Positions 54,528-61,759 of a stretch of 64,000 bases of DNA are shown one piece after another (positions within the stretch are counted from its first letter, which is position 1; the number at the start of each line of letters is the position of its first letter). Below the pieces are notes generated by a model that was not told where the DNA came from, searched no databases, and worked only from the letters and a program-made list of their open reading frames with translations. The stretch spans positions 2,935,655-2,999,654 of the forward strand of contig NZ_CP100448.1 in NCBI RefSeq assembly GCF_024227715.1. Reading direction: 5' to 3'. Source of the DNA: Halomarina litorea. Its GTDB lineage: Archaea; Halobacteriota; Halobacteria; Halobacteriales; Haloarculaceae. The position numbers and the translations under genes are program-made.

Positions 54528-55580
54528 ATGCACTACCGTACGCTCGGCGATTCGGGAGTCGAGGTCTCCGAAGTTGGCTTCGGCGCGTGGGTCGTCGGCA
54601 CGGACTGGTGGGGTGACCGGAGCGAAGAACAGGCCATCGAGATGGTCAGACACGCCCTCGACCGGGGCATCACGTACTTCGACACAGGCGACGTCTACGG
54701 CCACGGTCGCTCCGAGGAACTCGTCGGCGAGGCACTCGCGGACGTCCGCGACGAGGTGACCATCGGCACCAAGGTCGGCTACGACTTCTACAACAACCCG
54801 CAGGCGGGTCACGGCGAACTCCCGAAGGAGATGGACCCCGAGTACCTCCGGGAGGCCCTCGATACGTCCCTGGAGCGCCTCGGGACGGACTACGTCGACC
54901 TGCTCCAGTTGCACAACGCCAACGTCGGCGAGGTCACGCCCGAGGTCCTCGACCTCCTCGACGAGTGGCGCGAGGAGGGGAAGGTGGACGCCATCGGGTG
55001 GGCGCTCGGTCCCTCCATCGGGTGGCTGGCGGAGGGCGAGGCCGCCGCCGACCACGACTTCGACGCCGTCCAGACGGTGTTCAACCTCTTCGAGCAGACG
55101 CCCGGCCGCCACTTCATCGACCACATCCGCGAGATGGGCGCGAACACGAGCGTCATCGCGCGCGTCCCGCACTCCTCGGGCCTGCTGAACGAGCAGGTCC
55201 GCCCGGACACCGAACTGGAGGAGGGCGACCACCGCGCCTACCGGCCCGACGCGTGGTACGAGACGGGCTGGGAGAAGATAGAGAACCTGCGGTTCCTCGA
55301 ACGCGACGGCCAGCGCACGATGGGGCAGGCCGCCATCCAGTGGCTCCTGAGCCACGACGAGGTGGCGAGCGTCACGCCCACCTTCCGCACCCGCGAGGAC
55401 ATCGACGAGTGGGCCGCCGCCAGCGAAACGCCGCCGCTCTCGCCCGCCGAGGTCGACCGCGTGGAGGACCTCCGCGCGGAGAACTTCGGCGTCACCGACG
55501 ACGACGGGATGGACAGCCTCCGGTCCTCGGTCGAGGGCGAGGACCTCGAAGGGACCGGCAAGCAGTGGGCCGGTCGCTGA
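54528..55580 (+). CDS. Aldo/keto reductase
   Basis: A 350-residue NADPH-dependent oxidoreductase of the AKR superfamily. The tetrad is visible: Asp52 and Tyr57 in YFDTGDVYGHGRSEE, Lys82 in IGTKVGYD and His129 in DLLQLHN. VIARVPHSSGLL and TPTFRTREDIDEW mark the C-terminal cofactor region. It reduces aldehydes or ketones; the substrate is not known. CGATAAGT about 27 nt upstream supports ATG 54528 and a leaderless mRNA. Confidence 0.95.
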   Translation: MHYRTLGDSGVEVSEVGFGAWVVGTDWWGDRSEEQAIEMVRHALDRGITYFDTGDVYGHGRSEELVGEALADVRDEVTIGTKVGYDFYNNPQAGHGELPKEMDPEYLREALDTSLERLGTDYVDLLQLHNANVGEVTPEVLDLLDEWREEGKVDAIGWALGPSIGWLAEGEAAADHDFDAVQTVFNLFEQTPGRHFIDHIREMGANTSVIARVPHSSGLLNEQVRPDTELEEGDHRAYRPDAWYETGWEKIENLRFLERDGQRTMGQAAIQWLLSHDEVASVTPTFRTREDIDEWAAASETPPLSPAEVDRVEDLRAENFGVTDDDGMDSLRSSVEGEDLEGTGKQWAGR

Positions 55581-55604
55581 ACGCGAACTGACGGTTCGAC
55601 TCGA

Positions 55605-55727
55605 TTACTCCCGTTCGACGCCGAATGCGCCGACCGGCGGGACCAGCGCGGCCACTAGCCAACCAATCAGACAGAGGAGCGTAGACGGCGACGACCGGGG
55701 CGGGGTCCGCGGGGAGGCCGGACACAC
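55605..55727 (-). CDS. Possible small membrane protein (40 aa)
   Basis: GTG 55727 to TAA 55605 would encode 40 residues with a Pro/Ser-rich start and one hydrophobic helix (TLLCLIGWLVAALVPPVGA). It is the only sign of a gene in the gap after the aldo/keto reductase. The weak start codon and lack of any recognised relative make this uncertain. Confidence 0.25.
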   Translation of the reverse strand: MCPASPRTPPRSSPSTLLCLIGWLVAALVPPVGAFGVERE

Positions 55728-55765
55728 CTCCGGATCGGAGGGGACTGCTGTAGCGCTCCTGTCGC

Positions 55766-56149
55766 CTACGGCCACGGGTCGCCCGGTCCCGTGTGGTCCT
55801 CGTCGCGGGCGAACGGCGAGTTCGCCGTCGCCAGCAGGCGCGGCGACTCGTTGCTCTCGACGAGGGTACAGGCGTCCTCGCGGGTCAGACCGGACTCGAA
55901 GTCCACGACGCCCGAGGGTGGCCACACCGAGATGCGGTCGAACCCCCCGCCCGCCGCCCGCAGGAACACGTCCGCCGCGCCGTCCTGCACCACGAGACAG
56001 AGCGACCCGCGCGTCGCCCGGAGCGCCTCGACCAGCGTGCGGGCGTCGACCGACGCCAACTCGCCGCCCTGCGCTGCCTCCCAGACGATACGGCAGGGCT
56101 GGCTGTCGGAATACGAGAGGAGTAGCCGGCGGACCGCCTCGTCGTTCAT
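55766..56149 (-). CDS. Unrecognised haloarchaeal protein (127 aa)
   Basis: A soluble protein of 127 residues. It starts MNDEAVRRLLLSYSDSQPCRIVWEAA and continues with a strand-rich middle (LVVQDGAADVFLRA, RISVWPPSGVVDFESG) and a charged helix. ATG 56149 is favoured by a minus-strand GATTTATG TATA about 30 nt upstream; longer in-frame starts precede that box. I do not recognise the family. It is divergent from the broken RidA gene. Confidence 0.75.
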   Translation of the reverse strand: MNDEAVRRLLLSYSDSQPCRIVWEAAQGGELASVDARTLVEALRATRGSLCLVVQDGAADVFLRAAGGGFDRISVWPPSGVVDFESGLTREDACTLVESNESPRLLATANSPFARDEDHTGPGDPWP

Positions 56150-56233
56150 GCAGTGTGGTAACACGCTTGGAGAATCCATAAATCGTCTGGTCGGCCCACC
56201 CGGATACTTGGCCGGGGGCGGGCCACCCCTCGT

Positions 56234-56607
56234 ATGGAACGACGACGCGTCTCGTCGGGAACCGAGTTGGAGTCGCAAGTGGGCTACTCGCGGGCCGTCC
56301 GCGTCGGAGAGCGGGTGCTCGTCTCGGGGACGACGACGGCGACCCGCTGGACGCCGGGCCGCACGGACAGACCGAACGCGCCCTCGAACTGGTCGGGCGG
56401 GCGCTCCGGGAGGCGGGCGCGGGACTGGGCGACGTGGTCCGGACCCGCATCTACGTCACCGACATCGACGACTGGGAGGCCGTCGGGCGCGCCCACGGCG
56501 AGGCGTTCGGCGACGTGCGCCCGGCGGCGACGATGGTGGAGGTGAGCGCGCTCGTGGACCCGGCGCTGTGCGTCGAGGTGGAGGCGGAGGCGGTGCTGGG
56601 GGAGTAG
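56234..56607 (+). pseudogene. RidA/YjgF-family gene with a frameshift
   Basis: The 5' part from ATG 56234 encodes RRRVSSGTELESQVGYSRAV and RVGERVLVSGTTTAT, the start of a RidA family enamine/imine deaminase. The frame then runs off, while the next frame continues with GQTERALELVGRALREAG, VRTRIYVTDIDDWEAVG and PAATMVEVSALVDPALC to the TAG at 56605. The shift lies near 56327-56350, in an ACGACGACGGCGAC run. Joined, the two parts give a protein of about 124 residues, the normal RidA length. It is either a real pseudogene or a sequencing error in a short GC repeat. Confidence 0.8.
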
Positions 56608-56631
56608 GAGATCGAAAACCGCGGTCGGACC

Positions 56632-57774
56632 CTAGAGTTCGTCGAGTTTGCGGAGTAACTGCCCCCGGTACTGTTCGTCGCTGCGCATCCCCTTCATCTC
56701 GATGACGTTGCGTTCGAGTTTGTCGAGGGCGACGCGGAAGCCCGACTCGGCGCCGTAGCCCTCGCCGGACCCGGCGACCTGTCCCCGGTTCGTGCGCAGG
56801 CGAATCTGGCACTGGATGAGGGGCGTCCCGCGGAGCTTCTCGCGGTGTTTCTGGAACCGCACGTGGGCGTGCTGGACCGACATCTGCTGGTACTTCTGGA
56901 CGACCTGTTCGATGCTCTGGCGGATGTCGTCGCGCGTGATGGTGTCCAGCAGGTCGATGTTCGTTATCTGGACGTCCATGTGTTCCTCCTCCGTGTAGCT
57001 CAGCGCGCGGAGGATGTCCGTCTTGGTGAGGATGCCCGCGGGCATCGAGTCGTCGTACTCGGGCGTGACGACGAGGCCGGAGTAGCCGTACTCGAACATG
57101 AGTTCGACCGCCTCGTCGACGGTGTCCTCCAGGTCGATGGTGACGACGGGACTCGACATCTCGTCGTACACCGGCAGGTCGAGGATGCGGTCGATGTCGC
57201 CCGCGCGGTCACCCTCGGTGGCCTTCGACATGGTGCGGACGGCCACGTCCACGATGTCGTGGGTGGTGACCATCCCCGAGAGCCGTCCGTCCTCGTTGAC
57301 GACCGGCAGGCGAGAGATACCGTTCTCCCGCAGAAGGTTGATGGCCCGCCCGATGTGGGTGTCCTCGGTGACGGTGACGATGTTGTCGGTGTAGATCTGT
57401 TCGACGGTCAGCACGTCGAGGTTGTCGACGACGGCGTCGAGGATGGCGTCGGCGGTGACGATACCCCAGAGGCCGTCGCCCTCGAACACCGGCGCGACTT
57501 TGGTTCCGCCCTCGACCAGCATCCGGGCGACGTCGCGGATGTCGGCGGTCCGTTCGACCTTGGGGGCCGCCTTCACCATCGCACCCGCCTTGGTGTCGTC
57601 TTCCACGTGCGACTGGAGGAGTTGTTGCTGGGTGATGACGCCGGTGTAGCCCCCATCGTTCGTGACGATGACTCCTCTCGGGTTCTCGTGTTCGAAGATA
57701 GAACGGACCTTCGAGAGGCGTTCGTCGGCGTCGACCTCGACGTACTCTCGGGTCGCGATGTCTGCGATGTCCAT
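56632..57774 (-). CDS. Four-CBS-domain protein with C-terminal HPF/RaiA-like domain
   Basis: A 380-residue protein. Residues 1 to about 270 hold four CBS motifs in two Bateman pairs (RGVIVTNDGGYTGVIT, VAPVFEGDGLWGIVTADA, GISRLPVVNEDGRLSGMVTT, SGLVVTPEYDDSMPAGILTK), which bind adenine nucleotides. Residues about 275-380 (VDLLD... then VSVQHAHVRF region, IQCQIRLRTNRGQV, GFRVALDKLERNVI) have the beta-alpha layout of ribosome hibernation factors. Such CBS-HPF proteins probably link cell energy state to ribosome shutdown; I recall a related ribosome-dimerising protein from Pyrococcus. ATG 57774 chosen. Confidence 0.85.
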   Translation of the reverse strand: MDIADIATREYVEVDADERLSKVRSIFEHENPRGVIVTNDGGYTGVITQQQLLQSHVEDDTKAGAMVKAAPKVERTADIRDVARMLVEGGTKVAPVFEGDGLWGIVTADAILDAVVDNLDVLTVEQIYTDNIVTVTEDTHIGRAINLLRENGISRLPVVNEDGRLSGMVTTHDIVDVAVRTMSKATEGDRAGDIDRILDLPVYDEMSSPVVTIDLEDTVDEAVELMFEYGYSGLVVTPEYDDSMPAGILTKTDILRALSYTEEEHMDVQITNIDLLDTITRDDIRQSIEQVVQKYQQMSVQHAHVRFQKHREKLRGTPLIQCQIRLRTNRGQVAGSGEGYGAESGFRVALDKLERNVIEMKGMRSDEQYRGQLLRKLDEL

Positions 57775-57906
57775 GGGTCTCTCCTCCCGTAGTTCCACAC
57801 CGGAGACTATGAAGGTTGGCGACGGCTAGCACGGCTTCGGCGGGTCAGTTCGCACGGCCGACAGGAAACACTGATACGGCGCTGTTCGATAGGTAGGGTA
57901 GCAGGA

Positions 57907-58464
57907 ATGTCGACTTACGAGCCGTTCGACCCGGCGGTCGAGGTCCACGGGCGGACGATACTGGCGGTGGCGAACGAGGCACTCGCGCAGTTCGCCGAGG
58001 AGTACCGCGAGCGTGCGCTGTCGACGCTCGCGGCCCGCGGTATCGAGAACCCGGACCCGGAGGCGTGGTACCCGCAGACCGACTGGCTCGCGGTGTTCGA
58101 GCGCCTGACCGAGACGCTCGAACCCCACGTCCTCGACCGACTGGGCGAGCAGATACCGGCCGTCGCCGACTGGCCGGACGACGCGGCCGACTCGGTCGAG
58201 GCGGGCCTGCGCTCCATCGACGAGGCCTACCGCCGCAACCACCGGGGCGGCGACATCGGCTCCTACGCCTTCGAGTCCACCGGCGAGCGGGCGGGGACCG
58301 TCACCGCTCGGACCCCCTACCCCTGCGTGTTCGACCGGGGTATCGTGCGGGCCGTCGCGCGCCGCTCCGCCCCCGTCGACTCGTTCGTGCTGGTCGAAGA
58401 ACGCGGCGACGGACCCTGCCGGCGGACCGGCGGCGACCACTGCACGTACAGCGTCACCTGGTGA
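57907..58464 (+). CDS. Haloarchaeal protein, possible V4R/H-NOX-like sensor domain
   Basis: A 185-residue soluble protein. After a helical N-terminal half it ends with ARTPYPCVFDRGIVRAVARR, SFVLVEERGDGPCRRTGGDH and CTYSVTW. The closing pattern (Cys, then GG, then C-x-Y-x-V-x-W) resembles the C-terminal strands of V4R/heme-NO-binding-like sensor domains. Ligand and role are unknown, and the assignment is tentative. It is divergent from the CBS-HPF gene and convergent with the GbsR regulator, 15 nt apart. Confidence 0.75.
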   Translation: MSTYEPFDPAVEVHGRTILAVANEALAQFAEEYRERALSTLAARGIENPDPEAWYPQTDWLAVFERLTETLEPHVLDRLGEQIPAVADWPDDAADSVEAGLRSIDEAYRRNHRGGDIGSYAFESTGERAGTVTARTPYPCVFDRGIVRAVARRSAPVDSFVLVEERGDGPCRRTGGDHCTYSVTW

Positions 58465-58479
58465 GCGGGGACGGCGGCG

Positions 58480-58992
58480 TCAGTCCGGTCGGTCCGGCGG
58501 GTCGTCGGCGTGCGCGGACAGGAGTTCGACGAGTTCCTCGAGCGAGAACTGCGACATGAGGTCGAACAGCGTGCGGACCTCCTCGTAGCGCTCTCGGAGC
58601 GCCCTGACCTGCGCCAGCGTCGGCGAGTCCTCGCCGAGGCGGTCCTCGGCGCGGCGGAGCGTCCGGGTCGTGGCGTCCATCTCCCGGCGGGCGAACTGGT
58701 GGTAGACATCCTGGACGACGAACCAGAGGTCCGTGCGCGCCTCGAAGTTGACGCGACGGCCCTCCCCCGAGCGCCGGCGGACGAGGCCGACCCGGTCCAG
58801 TTGACGGGTGACGGTGCTGATGGTGGACTTCGCGTAGCCCGTCCGCTCGACGAGTTCGCCGATGGAGAGCGGTTCGTCCGCGAAGTAGAGCACGCCGTAG
58901 ACGCGGCCGCCGCTCCTGTTGAGTCCGTACATCTCGGCGGCGCGTTCCAGTGCCTCGACGGCCTCCTCTCGTATCTCGGCTTCGTCTGTCAT
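58480..58992 (-). CDS. GbsR/MarR-family transcriptional regulator
   Basis: A 170-residue regulator of the GbsR type: EALERAAEMYGLNRSGGRVYGVLYF, then the helix-turn-helix LSIGELVERTGYAKSTISTV and wing LDRVGLVRRRSGEGRR, and a C-terminal helical dimer region. Haloarchaeal GbsR-like proteins control small regulons, often including themselves. An extended palindrome lies 58-105 nt upstream of its start, between it and the lycopene cyclase-domain gene, and may be its operator. ATG 58992. Confidence 0.9.
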   Translation of the reverse strand: MTDEAEIREEAVEALERAAEMYGLNRSGGRVYGVLYFADEPLSIGELVERTGYAKSTISTVTRQLDRVGLVRRRSGEGRRVNFEARTDLWFVVQDVYHQFARREMDATTRTLRRAEDRLGEDSPTLAQVRALRERYEEVRTLFDLMSQFSLEELVELLSAHADDPPDRPD

Positions 58993-59049
58993 TGGAGTCG
59001 GAGACGGTGAACCGTGTCGCTGACCGGACGGTTCGAGGAGAAACAGTTA

Positions 59050-59097
59050 AATCGTTTGGTCCGAACGTTCGGAACGGACCGAACGACCGGAACGATT
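59050..59097. promoter_or_regulatory. Operator-like nested palindrome between the GbsR gene and the lycopene cyclase-domain gene
   Basis: The centre TCCGAACGTTCGGA (59060-59073) is a perfect 14-bp palindrome. Outer arms AATCGTT (59050-59056) and AACGATT (59091-59097) are inverted, and CCGAAC/TTCGG half-sites recur in between. On the minus strand the overlapping CGATTTAAC (59046-59054) is a good TATA for the GbsR gene, so a bound regulator would cover its promoter. Confidence 0.55.
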
Positions 59098-59278
59098 CGG
59101 TCCCCGGGGAGTGCGAACCACCGTCGGTCGCCTCCCTGTCCCGCTTCGGCCCTCCCCCGCACGCCGACGGCCCGTCGCGGGCCCGCCGCAGACCGCGACC
59201 GTCGCGCGCTCCCCCCGACGGGCGACGGTCGACCCACGCCGGCGGCAGGCCTATCCACGTCCCGCTCACAGGTGGTGC

Positions 59279-59626
59279 ATGGACCCCTCGGTTCCCGTGG
59301 ACATCGGCGTCTTCGGCCCCTACACCTACCTCGTGACCGAGGTGCTCTGGGCGGGTGTCGCCCTCGCCCTCCTCGCGTACTCGGGGGCGTGGCGCGCGGC
59401 CGCCCGCACGACGCTCGTCCTCTACCCCTTCGCGTACGTCTGGGACTGGTACACGCTGACGGTGGGCGTCTTCGCCATCCCCCTGCGGACGGGGGTGGAC
59501 CTGCTCGGCATCCCCATCGAGGAGCACGTCTTCATGCTCCTGATTCCGACGATGGTCGTGGCGACCCACGAGAGTCTCGGGAAGAAGTTCGGCGAGGCCG
59601 GCGGGTCGAGGCACCGACCCGAGTAG
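59279..59626 (+). CDS. Single lycopene-cyclase-type domain membrane protein
   Basis: A 115-residue membrane protein with three hydrophobic helices. YLVTEVLWAGVALALLAYSG, then YPFAYVWDWYTLTVGVF and LGIPIEEHVFMLLIPTMVV. The P-I-E-E motif is the hallmark of CarR/CrtYcd lycopene cyclase domains. Haloarchaeal lycopene cyclase has two such domains in one chain; this is a single, half-size copy, as in the heterodimeric bacterial CrtYc/CrtYd. No second copy is adjacent, so activity would need a homodimer or a distant partner. Confidence 0.85.
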   Translation: MDPSVPVDIGVFGPYTYLVTEVLWAGVALALLAYSGAWRAAARTTLVLYPFAYVWDWYTLTVGVFAIPLRTGVDLLGIPIEEHVFMLLIPTMVVATHESLGKKFGEAGGSRHRPE

Positions 59627-59631
59627 CCCGG

Positions 59632-61491
59632 TCAGTCGTCCGTCGCGGCGTCGCTCCGGTGGGCCTCGGCGTCCGCGAGCGTTCGGTCGGCGTCGGTCAG
59701 GCGGAGGACGCTGCTGACGAGGCCGGCGTGGGCGAATCCGAGCGGGAAGTTCCCGCGGTGTTCGCCGGAGAGCGGGTCGATCTCCTCGGCGAAGAGGTCG
59801 AGCGACGACGACCGGTCGAGAATCGCCGAGAGCGTCTCGCGGGCCGCCGCCACGCGCCCGGCGCGCGCGAGGGCATCGACCAGCCAGAACGTACAGAGGA
59901 CGAACGCGTGGTCCTCGCCGGAGAGGCCGTCCGGGCCCTCGTAGCGCTGGACGAGGCCCTCGCCGACGACGAGTCGGTCGAGCACCGCGTCGATGGTCCC
60001 CTGAACCCGCTCGTCGTCGGCGGGGAGGAACCCGACCTGCGGGATGCGGAGGCAGGCGGCGTCGAGGGCGTCCGTCGCCTCGAACGACCGGACGAAGCTG
60101 TTCAGCTCCTCGTTGAACCCCTCGCTGAGCACTCGCTCCTTGATGGCGGCGCGCGTCTCGTGCCAGTGGTCGGGCGGCGTCACGCCGACGGCCTCCGCGA
60201 CGGCGATGCCGCGGTCGACCGTCGCCCAGCACATCACCTGCGAGTGGACGAAGTGCTCGGGCGTCGAGCGCACCTCCCAGATGCCGTAGTCCGGTTCGGT
60301 CCACATCGCACAGACGTGTTCGACGACCTCGTGGACGGCACTCCACTCCTCGGGCGTGAGCGCGACCCCCCGGTCGACGAGTTCGTCGACGGTCAACAGC
60401 AGTTCGCCGTAGATGTCGAGCTGGCGCTGGTCGCGCGCGCCGTTCCCGATTCTGACCGGGCGGGAGTCGCGGTAGCCCGCGAGGTGGTCGAGTTCGACCT
60501 CCTCGGTGCCGTCGGCCTCCCCGAGGTCGTACAGGGGGCGAAACAGCATGTCCTCGCGCTCGGGGCCGTGCTCGCGCAGGTGGTCGAGCCACCACTGGAC
60601 GTTGGCGTGGGCCACCTCGGTGTACCCCAGTCGGGCCAGCGCCCGCGAACAGATGGAGGCGTCGCGCAGCCAGTGGAAGCGGTAATCCCAGTTGCGGACG
60701 CCGCCGACGTCCTCCGGGAGCGAGGTGGTCGGAGCCGCGGCGATGGCGCCCGTCGTCCGGTCGGCCAGCAGGCGGAGGGTCAGCGCCGACCGGACGACGA
60801 CGTCGCGGTGGTCCCCGAGGCCGTCGACACGGCCCGACCGGGCCCACTCGCGCCACTCGGCGACGGTCCGTGCGAGGGCGCGCTCGCCGACCGCACCCGA
60901 CACCGACTCCGGGGCGTCGCCGGGGACGAGGACGAACCAGCACGACTCCCCGGCGGAGAGCCGAACCGACCCGGTCGCGTCGGCGCCGTCCGTCGTCAGG
61001 TCGGCGTCGGTCAGGAGGGTGAGCGTCTCCCCCTCCCCGGTCGCCCGGTACCCGCCCTCGCAGTCGGTGACCGTCGTCTCGGAGCGGGCGTAGTCGAACC
61101 GCGGGTGGAAGCCCACGTCGAGCGTCACCTCCCCCGACTCGCACGTCGCCCGCCGGAAGAACGCGCCGTCGGGCCCGTCGAGGGGTTCGGCGTCCCCACC
61201 TTCCGCGTCGTGGGCGGGCATGAAGTCGGTGAGGGTCGCCTCGCCGTCCGGTGTCTCGAACGTCGTCCGGAGGACGGCCGTGTCCGGGAGGTAGTCGTGG
61301 CGCGCTTCGAAGTCGCCGATGGGCCGGACGTCGAACCCACCGCCGGTCTCCGGGTCGAGCAGTCGTGCGAAGACACTCCCCGACGCCAGGTGGGGGAGGC
61401 AGAACCAGTCGACACTGCCGTCGGGACCGACGAGCGCACACGTCTCTCGGTTGCCGACGACGCCGTAGGACTCGAGAGGCCGATACTCCAT
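59632..61491 (-). CDS. Glycoside hydrolase family 15 protein (glucoamylase/trehalase type)
   Basis: A 619-residue cytosolic enzyme. The N-terminal beta-sandwich (LESYGVVGNRETCALVGPDG, SVDWFCLPHLASGSVF) is followed by an (alpha/alpha)6 barrel with VRNWDYRFHWLRDASI, DYGIWEVRSTPEHFVHSQVM and GEDHAFVLCTFWLVDALA, where the catalytic Glu lie. GH15 members hydrolyse terminal glucose from maltodextrins or split trehalose. Trehalose as a compatible solute makes trehalase plausible, but I cannot decide. It is convergent with the small cyclase-domain gene, 5 nt apart. Confidence 0.93.
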   Translation of the reverse strand: MEYRPLESYGVVGNRETCALVGPDGSVDWFCLPHLASGSVFARLLDPETGGGFDVRPIGDFEARHDYLPDTAVLRTTFETPDGEATLTDFMPAHDAEGGDAEPLDGPDGAFFRRATCESGEVTLDVGFHPRFDYARSETTVTDCEGGYRATGEGETLTLLTDADLTTDGADATGSVRLSAGESCWFVLVPGDAPESVSGAVGERALARTVAEWREWARSGRVDGLGDHRDVVVRSALTLRLLADRTTGAIAAAPTTSLPEDVGGVRNWDYRFHWLRDASICSRALARLGYTEVAHANVQWWLDHLREHGPEREDMLFRPLYDLGEADGTEEVELDHLAGYRDSRPVRIGNGARDQRQLDIYGELLLTVDELVDRGVALTPEEWSAVHEVVEHVCAMWTEPDYGIWEVRSTPEHFVHSQVMCWATVDRGIAVAEAVGVTPPDHWHETRAAIKERVLSEGFNEELNSFVRSFEATDALDAACLRIPQVGFLPADDERVQGTIDAVLDRLVVGEGLVQRYEGPDGLSGEDHAFVLCTFWLVDALARAGRVAAARETLSAILDRSSSLDLFAEEIDPLSGEHRGNFPLGFAHAGLVSSVLRLTDADRTLADAEAHRSDAATDD

Positions 61492-61659
61492 TACATCGTC
61501 GTAGGACGGTCACGGGGATAGTAATGGCACGCATATGCCGTCGTCGCGCACATCCGTCCCCGAACGTCGCAGACCGCCCGTTCGTGGGTCACGGCCGCCC
61601 AGTCGCCGATTAGCTGGAGGTTAAGCGGCTCCGAACCGGGGACCGCGAGGGCCGACCGG

Positions 61660-61675
61660 GCAGGCGTTCGCCTGC
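61660..61675. repeat. Perfect 7-bp hairpin in the GH15-acs intergenic region
   Basis: GCAGGCG-TT-CGCCTGC, a stem of 7 bp with a 2-nt loop, in the 268-bp gap between the divergent GH15 and acs genes. It is about 60 nt upstream of the acs TATA (CCTTTTCC, 61734-61741). It resembles other short-loop dyads in this window. Confidence 0.4.
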
Positions 61676-61759
61676 CGCCCGAAGGACCTCCCCGCGGCCG
61701 CGGACCTGCCAACCGGACGACGCGAATCCTTTTCCCCCTCACCCCGTACCATCGAAGCG

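Noticed and set aside
58454-61534. A 1026-codon Arg-rich open frame opposite and across the GH15 gene, the cyclase-domain gene and the GbsR gene.
   Set aside because: It overlaps three recognised genes and encodes an Arg/Pro-rich peptide with no domain; it is a GC-skew shadow.
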